NCBI GenBank assembly: GCA_050084985.1
Contig: JBITNC010000001.1
Span: forward strand, 177,940,001 to 178,004,000
DNA from: Nageia nagi
Lineage: Eukaryota > Pinophyta
DNA length: 64,000 nt
Reading direction: 5' to 3'
The notes beneath the pieces are model-generated. The model was given only the letters and a program-made list of their open reading frames with translations, ran no database searches and was not told the DNA's origin. Shown here one piece after another: positions 34,532 through 44,590 of this stretch; positions within the stretch are counted from its first letter, which is position 1; every line of letters starts with the position of its first letter. The position numbers were made by a program, and so were the translations under genes.

Positions 34532-35338
34532 TATTGGGATAGAGTGTAGAAGAAAGAAGAGAGCGAGTAAGAGAGAGTTCTCCTCCATAGAGATACAAGT
34601 GAAGATGAGAACATTTACATATTTGAGAATCTTTTTAAGAACTAGTATGAGACTCACTACATTACCATTTGACAAAAAATGGTTTACAATACAATCATTA
34701 ACCACAACTGGTTTCACTATACATAGTAGTCGATCAACTTTAAGCTAACATGTGAGTCTCCATGAGCTTGCTTTCACAAGGTGAGTAACCTGCATTTCTG
34801 AAGAAGATCCTGCATGCTACAAGCAACTCATGAACAAAATCAGTTAGATGCATCATATATTCAAATAAGAGAATCAAATAATGCCATCTTATAAATAACT
34901 GATCAATGGTGCACTATAAGTCATCACAGAGATGCCAAGCCATCACTCATAATCACCTGTTGTATATAGACATGTGTTGATTTTAAATAGAGCATAAAAA
35001 TTGTACAACGAGTTTCTCACATAGAGCAAACTCACCACGAAGGTCTAGAATGTACAATAAGTTCCTCATGCAGAGCGAACTTACCATGAAGGTATATTAA
35101 TTTTATGCTCAAAATTTGTACAATAAGTTTCTCACGCAGAGCAAACTTACCACGGAGGTATAAAATGTACAATAAGTTTGTCACGCAGAGCAAACTTACC
35201 ACTGAGGTATAAAATAATCAACACTCTATAACAACAATTGTACAACAAGTTTGTCACGCAAAGCAAACTTACCATGCAGGTCTAGAATGTACAATCAAAA
35301 AAGGCCTCTTAGAGGTGAAGTTGTCATCACTAACAAGT
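34532..35338 (-). other. 3' untranslated region of Cop-E
   Basis: About 800 bp between the Pol stop and the polypurine tract. It holds the hairpin array at 35002-35296 and a stretch (34540-34960) alignable with the 3' UTR of Cop-A. No coding potential is seen. Confidence 0.85.
35002..35296 (-). repeat. Tandem hairpin repeat array in Cop-E 3' UTR
   Basis: Five units of about 49 bp start at 35002, 35051, 35117, 35166 and 35239, with a partial sixth at 35288. Plus-strand unit: TGTACAATAAGTTTGTCACG then CAGAGCAAACTTACCAC. Each contains an inverted repeat such as AAGTTTG / CAAACTT around a 10-nt loop. Two units carry paired changes that keep the stem. Confidence 0.92.
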
Positions 35339-35956
35339 TTAAACTTCACTCCCCCTTGAGGGAAACTTCACCAACCTGAGAGAATCCCTAAGCTTGTAGA
35401 ACTGAGCTGTAGGAAGAGGCTTGGTGAACAAATCAGCAGAGTTTTCAGTAGATGGACAATACTGCAAGTGTATGATGTCATCTAGAACCTTCTCCCTGAT
35501 AAAATGGGCTTGGATTTCCACATGTTTGGTTCTCTGATGGAACACAGGATTCTTAGCCAAAGAGATAGCCGATTGATTGTCTGAAGAAATAAGAGATGGG
35601 CCATTTTGCTTATACCCAATTTCATTCAAAAGATGCATCAGCCAAATAGCATCTTGGGTGGTAACAAACATGGCTCGATATTTAGCTTCGATGGTAGAAA
35701 GAGTCACAGTAGGTTACTTCTTGGAAGCCCAAGAGATAGCACCTAAACCAATGCTGAACACATATGCAGAGGTTGATTTGCTATCATCTCTATCTCCCCC
35801 ATAATCAGAATCTGAGAACCTTGAGAGAATAATCGAGGGCACTTTGGAATACTTAAGAGAAAGATCCTTTGTCCCTGCAACATACCTCAAGATTTTCTTA
35901 ACAGCATTGAGGTGTTCAACATATGGTTTTTGCATGAATCGTGCCATCAGATTCAC
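35339..35956 (-). pseudogene. Cop-E Pol C-terminus: RNase H
   Basis: In frame with RT upstream. The first part (35956-35714) reads FSDSDYGGDRDDSKSTSAYV and ends at a TAA stop at 35716-35714 within SKK-stop-PTVTLS, where related elements have Gln. The second part (35707-35339) contains STIEAKYRAM, SDNQSAISLAKNPVFHQRTK, HVEIQAHFIRE and DLFTKPLP, the standard Copia RNase H tail, and ends at the true stop at 35341-35339. The acidic residues of the fold are kept. Confidence 0.95.
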
Positions 35957-35974
35957 TGCAAAGGAAATATCAGG

Positions 35975-36931
35975 TCAAGAGATAGTCAGATATAGAAGAC
36001 TACCAATCAATTGCCTATAAGCTGTAGCATCAGCCAATTGAGAATTTGAGCTCAGTGATACAACGATTCTAGGAGAAACAGGTATTGCAACATATTTACA
36101 CTCCTCCATTCCAAACTTTTGCAAGATGTCTGATATATACTTAGATTGACTAAGATAAGTACAATGTTTATGTTGGTATACTTGCATCCCAAGATAGTAA
36201 TGCAATAGACCTAGATCATTCATTTCAAATATTGCCTTTAGTTTGGATATGCACTCTTGGATGATTTCAATATTATTGCCAGTTATGAGAAGATCATCCA
36301 CATAAAGGAGAATTAAGACCATGTCTTTTCCTTGATTGAGTACATAGAGATTTGAATCTGAGAAGCACTTGGAAAAACTAATATCTGCAAAGAATACTAA
36401 AATTTTCTTGTACCATGCTCTAGGTGCTTGCTTAAGTCCATACAAAGACTTCTTTAGCTTACACAAAAGAGACTCTTTTCCTTCTGGAATAAATCCTTCT
36501 GGTTGATTCATGTAGATTTCAACATCCAAGTCACCATTGAGAAATGCACTCTTGACATCAAGTTGAAAAGCTTTCCATCCTTGAGCTGCAGAAAGAGCAA
36601 GGATTATTCTAACAGTAGGCATCTTGGCCACAGGAGCAAAGGTTTCCTCATATTCAATACCATATTTTTGAGCGAATCCTTTGGCTACTAACCTTGCTTT
36701 GTACTTTTCAATTTTTGTATCAGAATTGTATTTGACCTTGTATATCCATTTATTGCCAATCACATTTTTCTCATTGGGATAAGGAACCAAATCCCAAGTT
36801 TCATTTTTCATGAGCGCCTCATACTCAACTTTCATAGCTTCCATCCAACACTCTTGCTTGGAAGCTTCTTTTAAGGTTGATGGCTCATGCGTATTATCAA
36901 TTTTGGCAAATAAAGAGTTATTCAAGGTCAT
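35975..36931 (-). pseudogene. Cop-E Pol: reverse transcriptase
   Basis: A 318-codon open segment of the polyprotein (residues about 778-1095). RVT_2 blocks are complete: NKWIYKVKYNSDTKIEKYKA (residues 60-79 of the segment), RLVAKGFAQKYGIEYEETFA, QLDVKSAFLNGDLDVEIYM with the first catalytic Asp at 125, KSLYGLKQAPRAWY, and the catalytic LLYVDDLLITGNN at 208-220. It ends at a TGA (35977-35975) in LYLTIS-stop-PDISFAV, where relatives have Arg. RT copies the genomic RNA into DNA inside the particle. Confidence 0.97.
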
Positions 36932-37174
36932 ACTCCTTATAATTCTCTGTGCTGGAGAATTTTGCTCTTATGGTGACTTCTCTACATGATCATCCAACCA
37001 GTTAGGTGCAGGCGAAGAATCATCTGTATCAGACACCTCAACATGAGAGGTCGTATCCTCAGAAATTTCATTGAACTTGACATCCCTAGAAACAAATAAT
37101 ATTTTATGGGATGAGGAGTAGAGCCTGTAACCTCTATGCTGATTATCATACCCCATAAAGATGCATTTTTCTGA
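36932..37174 (-). pseudogene. Cop-E Pol: integrase-RT linker
   Basis: Between two stops (TGA at 37177-37175 and TAA at 36970-36968) the same frame reads CIFMGYDNQHRGYRLYSSSH, then VSRDVKFNEI, the usual end of the Copia integrase, and an acidic, variable linker (SDTDDSSPAPNWLD). After the TAA it continues EQNSPAQRIIRSM into RT. Confidence 0.93.
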
Positions 37175-39262
37175 TCATTTATCTATCTTCTTTCTTTTCT
37201 TTGAGGTAATGAAGGCAAATGCATCACAACCGAAGACCCTAAAGTGTGAGAGGTTAGGTTTCTTTCCTATCCATGCTTCATACAAAGTTTTACCTTCAAC
37301 TACCTTAGTAGGACACCTATTTAGGGTGTGAATAGCAGTGTGAATAGCTTCTCCCCATAAGAAACTAGGAAGGTTACCCAACATGCATCTTGCCATTTCC
37401 ATAATGGTGCGATTCTTCCTTTCAGCAACTCCATTTTGCTGAGGGGTGTAAGGGATTGTAAATTGCCATTTGATCCCATGTTTAACACAATAGTCATTAA
37501 AATCATTGCTATTATATTCACCCCCATTATCAGATCTCAGCATCTTGATCTTAAAATCAGTTTGATTTTCAACAAGTGCCTTGAAGTCTTTAAACCTGTC
37601 AAAAGTTTGATCCTTGTGCTCAAGTAGATAACCAAATGTCATCCTACTGAAGTTATCAATGAAGGTCAGAACATAAGAAGCTCCCCCTAGGGACTTAGTC
37701 TGAAAAGGACCCATCAAATCTGAATGCACAAGTTGAAGAGGATGAGTAACCCAAGTTACCTTATCTTTTTCAAACTTTTGCCTATTCATCTTTCCTAGAA
37801 TGCACCTTTCATAGAGACCAATTGTGGGTGAAATATTAGGTGAACCTTCCACAAGTGCTTGAGTTTTCATATCTTGAATACTCTTGTGGTTAAGGTGCCC
37901 TAATCGTTGATGCCAAAGATTACCTTTTGAACAAACATTTGCAACAAGATAAATCTTTGAAGGTACTTGATCCATAATATAAAGGTCATCCTCTACTGAT
38001 CCTTTCATCAAGGTGGAAAGTCCTTTATTAACACACCAGGAGTGTGAGGTAAACTCAAATGAGCATCCTTTCCTTGTAATCTGAATTATAGAGATGAGAT
38101 TTATCCTTAGTTTAGGCACATAAAAGACATTATCAAGAGTCTTTCCATGAATCTTCACACTCCCTATTCCTTGAACATCAAGGACTGTATTATCACCTAT
38201 CACAACTACATCCTTTTTGTACTTATGAAAGTTTTCAAACTTATCCTTTTCATAACACATGTGATTAGTGCATCCTGAATCAACAATCCAATCATTTGAA
38301 ATAGTTTGAGTCATTGAGTAGTAGGCAACAGTAGTAGTATGCTTGTTCTTCTTTCTATTATTGAAATTTCTCATATTTGCATTTCCCTTACCTTTTTGAG
38401 TAAATTTTTTTTTACGACAATCATACTCTTTGTGCCCAAAGATACCACAAAAGTTACAATTTGCATCAAACTTTTCTTGAGGTGTTGGATTGCTTGATCC
38501 AGCTTTGTCATTCCTTTGCCTGAAGTTGCCCTGATTGTTGTTGTTGCCCTTTTTTTCATACTTCCTGAAGGTAGATGAGGACTTGTTATCTTTGAATTTA
38601 TAATGTTTGAACTTTTTCTTGAAAGGAGTTTTGGTTGCTCCTAGAGCAATGCTATTGTCCTTTGGAGAAAGGTTCAACATTTTCTTGTTCAAAGTTTCCT
38701 CATGCTTCAGAAGGAGTCTAGAAAGGTTATCAAGTGAGATGACATCTTCTTCATCATCGAGCCTTATTTCCATAACCGTGACAAAGTTACTGAACTTTGT
38801 AGTAAGGCTTTGAAGAATTATGAAGACCATGAACTCATCATTGATCCAGTTGCACCCACAACCAACCAGTTGTGTCCTGAGGTCAATGATTTCGTTTAAG
38901 AAGATAGAGGCACTTTCATCTTCACTTTGTCGATATTGCAACAAATTTTGTAGAATGGTGAACCTTCTTAAAAATTTGGACCCAAGGTAAATTTTCTTTA
39001 GCCTATCCCAAGCTTCCTTTGTTGAAGTTGATGAAGAGATCATGAGAAGGACATCATCTGAAACTGCACGATAAATCGTTGAAGTTGTTAACTCATTCTT
39101 TGAGTTGTATACTTCAAGAGCCTTCTCATTAGTAGGAGCAACCAAGTCTTCACTAACTATCTGCCATAACTTCCTTGCTTGTAACTCAGCTTTCATACGA
39201 GGTTCCCATATTCCAAAGTTGGAACTGTCAAGTATATGCTTGGGAATGAAGGTTTCAACCAT
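37175..39262 (-). CDS. Cop-E Gag-protease-integrase segment of a Copia polyprotein (truncated by TGA)
   Basis: 695 residues from ATG at 39262, the first ATG of the frame about 130 bp after the primer-binding site. Residues about 1-230 are Gag (UBN2 type; MVETFIPKHILDSSNFGIW at the start). The zinc knuckle CNFCGIFGHKEYDC is at 269-282. Protease active site DSG at 328-330 (DWIVDSGCTNHM). GAG-pre-integrase and zinc finger: H451/H456/H459 with C487, but the first Cys of the CxxC pair is Tyr484. Integrase D515, D578, E614 give the D,D(35)E triad (LVHSDLMGP, LRSDNGGEY, NGVAERKNRTIMEMAR). The TGA at 37177-37175 falls in KKIDK-stop-SEKCIF, where an Arg codon CGA is likely ancestral. It would yield a truncated product without RT. 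Confidence 0.96.
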   Translation of the reverse strand: MVETFIPKHILDSSNFGIWEPRMKAELQARKLWQIVSEDLVAPTNEKALEVYNSKNELTTSTIYRAVSDDVLLMISSSTSTKEAWDRLKKIYLGSKFLRRFTILQNLLQYRQSEDESASIFLNEIIDLRTQLVGCGCNWINDEFMVFIILQSLTTKFSNFVTVMEIRLDDEEDVISLDNLSRLLLKHEETLNKKMLNLSPKDNSIALGATKTPFKKKFKHYKFKDNKSSSTFRKYEKKGNNNNQGNFRQRNDKAGSSNPTPQEKFDANCNFCGIFGHKEYDCRKKKFTQKGKGNANMRNFNNRKKNKHTTTVAYYSMTQTISNDWIVDSGCTNHMCYEKDKFENFHKYKKDVVVIGDNTVLDVQGIGSVKIHGKTLDNVFYVPKLRINLISIIQITRKGCSFEFTSHSWCVNKGLSTLMKGSVEDDLYIMDQVPSKIYLVANVCSKGNLWHQRLGHLNHKSIQDMKTQALVEGSPNISPTIGLYERCILGKMNRQKFEKDKVTWVTHPLQLVHSDLMGPFQTKSLGGASYVLTFIDNFSRMTFGYLLEHKDQTFDRFKDFKALVENQTDFKIKMLRSDNGGEYNSNDFNDYCVKHGIKWQFTIPYTPQQNGVAERKNRTIMEMARCMLGNLPSFLWGEAIHTAIHTLNRCPTKVVEGKTLYEAWIGKKPNLSHFRVFGCDAFAFITSKKRKKIDK

Positions 39263-39393
39263 TGCTTCTCTTAAAATTTACCTCACCAATGGGGTGTAAG
39301 ATGAGGAATGAAGAAGGATGAAGAACCTCCAAGATGTAGCTTCCACACCAAAAGAAGAGCTTCCACACCAAGAAGAAGAGCTTCCACAACCTA

Positions 39394-39405
39394 GCTCTGA
39401 TACCA
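39394..39405 (-). other. Primer-binding site of Cop-E
   Basis: Minus strand TGGTATCAGAGC, perfect initiator-Met complement, two bases after the 5' LTR. Confidence 0.92.
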
Positions 39406-39407
39406 AT

Positions 39408-39890
39408 TGAAGGATTTGAACTAGATCTAAACAAATCCTCAAGGACCTAAGACTAGGAAACTCAATCATACACAAGATAACACAATCACTCAAGATAACA
39501 CAAGTGTAATGTGGTTCCTCCCTCCTTGGGAGTACATCCATAACTAGTATCTCAATTCTCAAGTATGCCCCTCTTACAACTATACTCTTCCTCTCCTACA
39601 CAACTAGTAGAGTAATCTTACTCCAAGAACTTAGTTATGTTACAAGAGGAGAGGCCCTCTATTTATAGCTTGAGAGCACCTCCCTAACCTCCCTTTAACC
39701 CAAGAGTAAGGTTAGGGTTACAATAAATGTATCACCTAACTTTAACCTACCAACTAACCACTTTGGTAAAGTCAAAGTCTACATATTAAAGAATTCAATT
39801 AATCTCTTAAGGTATCTACATACCCTTAAGTGATTAATTAAATTTACAAGGAGTTTAGATATTCACAATATTTCATTACAAATTCTAACA
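39408..39890 (-). repeat. 5' LTR of Cop-E
   Basis: 483 bp, same length as 34033-34515 and five differences by eye. TATA box at 39660-39667 (minus). Confidence 0.97.
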
Positions 39891-39895
39891 ATTAA
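39891..39895. repeat. Target site duplication of Cop-E, right copy
   Basis: ATTAA, identical to 34028-34032. Confidence 0.95.
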
Positions 39896-40849
39896 AATTA
39901 GCTACTGCTATAAAATAAGTATGACATTAAGTGGTCCATACTCAAGGAATATTCTTTTAAAATTTTGTTTAGTGAGAGAGGTTCAACTAACAAATATTCC
40001 ATGTCATCTTCTTTCATTATTGAATTCATCCAAAAGTCTCTTTTTGGTCGAATTGATTCCTTAGGGTTTACCTTCATAGCCTTTATTTCATGTAAATCCT
40101 TTTTACCTTGTTAAACTATATAGGTATTCCCAAGTGTTCCCATAGAATTTTAAATTATCCCATTAGTTCTTAGTTTGATCCCATTCATTCCCATTTTGAT
40201 CCCAAGGATCCCTAACATTTTCTAATTTATACAAAACCTCAATTTAGAACCATAACTCTATGTTTAGATCTTTTTCAATTTGTTAGGGTTTATTAGGGTT
40301 ATTAACCTTATCAATCTCCTAAATTTAGTTACCTTTGTAATTATATTTGGTCAACAATATTTTTTAATCTCTATTAAAGAAAATGATCTTGTTGTAGCCA
40401 CATACGATATTCATTTCATATTAGATGTCATGATAGCTTAATCGTATTGTATAGCTCTATTCAATTACAACATGCATCCACTAATGTTTGAGAAAAGTAA
40501 GAGGAACAAAAATAATTGAATCAACAATATACATCTAATTATTAACTATAGAGTCTCAACTAAAGAATCTCATAAAACCATCCATTCTTTAATGAAACTT
40601 CATGAAACTACCTTTCATTAAATTTTACAAGCCTAAGTTAATACAAAAGGAGTAATAATAATTACAAATAATCTTAAGATACAAGTAGGATTGTAACCTA
40701 AAGCATAAATAGGTTATATTTACAAGTCATGTTATAGAACGTTTTTCATTGAAACATCTTCTTATATTCCAATTCTTCTTTAAATAATATGATTTTTTAT
40801 ACTATATGGGATCTACACTCATGAGAGTGAAAATTACAATTCTCTATCT

Positions 40850-41000
40850 ATATTTCTTTTTTTTTATGTAACGATAGTAGGGTTAACTTCATTAAGAGCC
40901 TAAGTATCATTCTATTTATTTGAGGACATCATATATTTCTTTTTTTATGTAACGATAGTAGGGTTAATTCTCTATATATATTTCCTTTTTTTATGTAATA
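40850..41000. repeat. Local triplication at the outer end of the Tek-D 5' LTR
   Basis: The block TTTTTTTATGTAACGATAG followed by TAGGGTTAA occurs at about 40858 and again at about 40940, with a decayed third copy TTTTTTATGTAATAATAG at about 40985. The matching 3' LTR at about 25022 has it once. Confidence 0.7.
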
Positions 41001-42016
41001 ATAGCGATCTATGTCTACATCTAATTATAGGACCTAACTCTCTACATAGTCACTTGCGAATGTACATGGTGAACATGGGATGTAAAGGGAAGATAATTTC
41101 CAAAGATTAGGTGGGATATGATATGGATAGGCTACCTCCTAATTGGTGGGTCTAGAAATATAATGAGAATGACTCGTGATTCTTGTGTTTGGAATGCAAT
41201 AATCCACCTGCAACATTATATTCAAATTTCGAAAATTACATAAGATTTTCTAGAGATACAATATATATAAAGCTTTTATTTACATGAAAATAATTAATAG
41301 GCATAAAAAGATCAAGTAATATATACATAACACAAACATATGTACATGACATAAATTTTTATTTATTTTTTACATTTTTTGATATTTTTGTTATTTTTTA
41401 TGTTATTTTATGTTTATAATATTTTTATGATTTTTTACAATGAAATATGATTTACAACCCTTGAATGATGCTAGTAAATATTTTTGCTATGAATAACCCA
41501 ACTTCCATGATCTAAAAAGTAATAGTAAGGAGGCTACAATCAAAGATTAAGAGGACCTTGTCCCGGAATAGAAGGTTGGGAATTAATGGAATATGAAATG
41601 AATGGTTGGATTGGTGGTTTAGGTTTTGGATTAAAATTCCTAATGATTCTCTTTAGTTACATATATGAAGTTGCAACTTCAGTATGTACCTTAGGAAGAA
41701 TAAAAAAGGAAGATAAGTATGTATGATGTAGTGAAACAGGAGGTGGTGGGATTGGTGGTAATGAAGAAGTCCACAATGGAATGTATGGAATGAGACTCCC
41801 TACAAAAACATCAAGACTCCTATTATCAATGATGTTGGAATAGTGTACTTATCCAACATTTTTGATTTTTTTTCTCTCATATAGATGTTAACTAATTCAT
41901 TCAAATCACATTTTAATAGTCATAAGATTATTTGTGCAATAACTACAACTGAATAATGAGCTATAATTATATATAATTTCACCTTTTGGAAAGAATGGCA
42001 TAAGATATGACAACAC
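41001..42016 (-). other. Tat-B region between the accessory frame and the Tek-D insertion, nothing recognised
   Basis: AT-rich, no supported gene on either strand. It is Tat-B interior by position, since it separates the accessory frame from the Tek-D edge. Confidence 0.5.
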
Positions 42017-43044
42017 TTAATCAAAAACAAGTGAAGTCAAAATAGAAGGATGTCCCATAAATTTGATATGAATATCTTCAACGTAATTTGTCCCATTTTT
42101 GGGGTTATCATAAGGCCAATGTAGACAGAACCATTCTAATGAACTCATTTTAGATTCTTGTTCCATCCATATTTCATGTGCCTTTACTTCAATTATGACT
42201 TTTAAACTACTTATTTTTATTTTCCATGCATTTGATGTACGATTTTTAAGGAATATCATGGCTATTTCCAATTGCACTTCTTTAGGTAAGTTAAGAAAAT
42301 ATTCCATAAATGCATAAGGATTTTTTCAAAGTAATTGCATATAAACATCTCCTTTATATCTATCCATGAAATTTTGCCCAACATAGTCAAATTGGACATG
42401 TACTTGTTTAGGAATTTCTAACCTTTTGGTTATCACTATTTTGTCATGATGGTCATAAGATGAAGAGGATATAAATCTTGATTTTATTTAAGAAAATAAT
42501 TTATTGATACTTCTTTGAACTCTTTTCAATTTTCTAAGTTTGGGTACAAACATAAGAGAAAAATCATATATTAACTTTTGATGACACAAATATCCTACTA
42601 GCTTATTCATCCAAGTCATGATTAGATGTGAGCTTTGCAGAATTTGAGATGAAACATCTAGAATCCAATCATTAAAGGTACAGTCAAGTATGATTTTAAG
42701 TGTTGCAGTAGGCCAATACAAGTATAATAAATTTATTTTTTATATTTTCTCATAATAATGATAAAACCCCTAGAAATACATGGCCATATCTAGGTAAATT
42801 TCAAGATTTTCTCCTTTAACACATATTTTTTAACCATCAAATGTACCTAGACAATGCCTGAAGGCTAGATCCTTTTGTATATCAATAGGTAATTGAAGAC
42901 TATTTTGTGCTCCTTGGAATTGAATTTTGTGAGTCTAGATATGACTCTATCTCTCAAATATATAGACCTTTCAAACCATGGTTCTTGCTTTATTCCTTTT
43001 CTTTCTAGTGGCATATGAATGCTCTTGATTCTTTTGGTTGTCAT
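42017..43044 (-). pseudogene. Sense accessory reading frame of Tat-B, about 340 codons, unknown function
   Basis: Follows the integrase by about 95 bp on the same strand. It starts MTTKRIKSIHMPLERKG at 43044, shifts frame near 42940, then runs in one frame to the stop at 42017 with about five internal stops: QLPIDIQKDLAFRHCLGTFD, YWPTATLKIILDCTFNDWIL, KQVHVQFDYVGQNFMDRYKG, LNLPKEVQLEIAMIFLKNRT and EDIHIKFMGHPSILTSLVFD. The frame is too well kept for chance. Its place corresponds to the env-like or extra frames of Athila and Tat relatives. I see no signal peptide or clear membrane segment, and I recognise no domain. Its right end is probably the natural stop. Confidence 0.6.
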
Positions 43045-43139
43045 CTGTTAAATTCATTCATTTTTATTAATTCATTATAAAGTTTTTATTCTTCAAATTT
43101 AAAATTTTACAATATAAACATAAATAAAATAAAATAATT

Positions 43140-44590
43140 TTAACTGTAAAAGGTATGAAGATGCATGATATTTATTGGTTCACACTCTTCATTACCTTCT
43201 AGTTCATCTAAGTGATACGCTCTTGAACTAAATTTTCTCTTAACTATATAAGGTCCTATCCAATTAGGGGCAAATTTGTCACAAATTTGCCTTTCCATCC
43301 ACAAAGTTTGTTGATTTTCTTTTAATACTAGGTCTTCTATATTAAATTCATAGATTTTAACCCTTTTATTAAAAGCTTGTTTAATGCAAATTTGATAGGT
43401 ACGTATGTGTTCTAAGGCATTAACTCTTCTCTCATATAAAAGAAACAATTGGTATAATCTTGTTTCATAAGCTACTTCATCTATGATATAATCTTATAAA
43501 GCAATTCCCAAACATGGGATTTCTATTTCTAAGGGTAATACTTCTTCTACCACATAGACTAGAGAAAATAGGGTTTCCCTAGTGGGAGTTTGAATGCTAG
43601 TGCGATAATACCATAAAACATGTAAAATCCTTGCATGCCAATCTATATGAGAATTATCAATTATTTTAAGAAGAATACTATGAACAATTTTATTTATAGC
43701 TTCAGCTTTTCCATTCCCCTGGGGGTAATAGGGTATTGAAAAACTAATTCAAATATGATATGCTTTGCATAAAGTTAAATTTTTTTTATTTTTGAATTCT
43801 TTTCATTATCTATGATAATTTGGTAGGAATTCCAAAATGACAAATGATATCATTCTTTATTAATTATGATATCTTTGATCCTTTTGTTGAAATCATAAAA
43901 ATAGCTTCAACACATTTTGTGAAGTATTCCATAGCTAATATTATAAATTTATGACCTTTTAAAGAAATAGGGGATATTTTACCTATCAAATCTAATGCCC
44001 ATATCAAAATTGACCATAATGATTGCATGGGTTGTAGTGCTTAAAATGCTTAATTAAACAAATTGTAATGCTATTGGCATTTAACATATTTTTTAACATA
44101 ATCCATGCAATCATGCTCCATGGTGGGCCAATAATATCCCATACACATTAGTCATTTCATTATTATGGGACCACTAAAATTCCCTCTATATATTCCATCA
44201 TATGCACATGAGATAGTGATTTGTGAATCTACCCATTCTACGCATCTAAGTAATATTCTGTCAAAACCTCTATGATATAGAAAATCCCCTAGCATACAAA
44301 AATGAGAGGTTTTTAATTTGAATGCTTTCCTAGCATATTTTGTCACATTAATAAGTAGGATTTTGTCTCTTAAAAATTTCACTAGTTGGATATGCCATAA
44401 ATTTCTATCTCCCATTGTAATATCAAGAACCGCATGTTCTACTCCATCCATTTCTAATTAAGATTGAGTAATTTGAACAATCTCAATGTGAATGGTTTAT
44501 TGATGGAGGTTTTCAAGTATCAAAGATCTGATTGAATCCATAGCATCAACAAATCTATTAGTTGACCTTGATGCTACTTATAAATTATAC
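43140..44590 (-). pseudogene. Tat-B integrase
   Basis: The N-terminal part (44451-44152) reads KTSHFCMLGDFLYHRGFDRI, CAYDGIYRGNFSGP, the decayed zinc-finger region. MGYYWPTMEHDC and KKYVKCQ follow at about 44140-44060, then the core ILIWALDLIGKISP and FIILAMEYFTKCVEAI at about 44010-43900. A poorly kept middle is followed by an open frame 43448-43140 with LFLLYERRVNALEH-type text and NWIGPYIVKRKFSSRAYHLD, the GPY/F module at the end. It inserted the Tat cDNA. Many stops are present. Confidence 0.85.

Larger units (their letters stand above)
34033..39890 (-). mobile_element. Cop-E: young, nearly complete Ty1/Copia retrotransposon
   Basis: Minus-strand element of 5858 bp with two 483-bp LTRs that differ at five positions counted by eye, an exact 5-bp TSD (ATTAA), a perfect primer-binding site and a polypurine tract identical to that of Cop-A. 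One reading frame of 1307 residues spans Gag, protease, integrase, RT and RNase H in Copia order with no frameshift, broken only by four stops. The 3' untranslated region carries the hairpin repeat array. It is the youngest element in the window and lies in the 5' LTR of Tek-D. It is dead as it stands, but its RNA could still be mobilised by relatives since all cis sequences look sound. Confidence 0.97.
23144..40931 (-). mobile_element. Tek-D: Tekay-like chromovirus (Ty3/Gypsy) with Cop-E nested in its 5' LTR
   Basis: Minus-strand element. LTRs of about 1.94 kb lie at 23144-25095 (3') and 33138-40931 (5', minus the 5863 bp of Cop-E and one TSD copy). A primer-binding site with one mismatch abuts the 5' LTR. 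The body has gag, protease, RT, RNase H, integrase and a chromodomain whose sequence (KKLRNQEIN, STWKGESTMRRQFP) resembles the Tekay/Del branch, which often has long LTRs. A non-pol region of 3.3 kb follows the chromodomain and contains a coding-like remnant. LTR identity is about 89 percent by eye on the first 345 bp. I found no convincing target duplication (ATAAC left, TATAT right). Confidence 0.85.
33138..40931 (-). repeat. 5' LTR of Tek-D, split by Cop-E
   Basis: LTR sequence lies at 33138-34032 and 39896-40931. The parts rejoin at the ATTAA duplication and match 23144-25095. Its outer end carries a local tandem duplication that continues to about 41000. Confidence 0.85.

Noticed and set aside
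35002-35296. CRISPR-like regular repeats
   Set aside because: The units are contiguous 49-bp tandem repeats in a plant retrotransposon 3' UTR, with no unique spacers and no cas genes.
38371-38559. Frames overlapping Cop-E Gag-Pol in other phases (also 37321-37527, 38607-38813, 36503-36691)
   Set aside because: Shadows of the conserved polyprotein frame.
40932-42000. Search for a Tat-B LTR here
   Set aside because: No similarity to the LTR; the 3' LTR is at 11559-18171.
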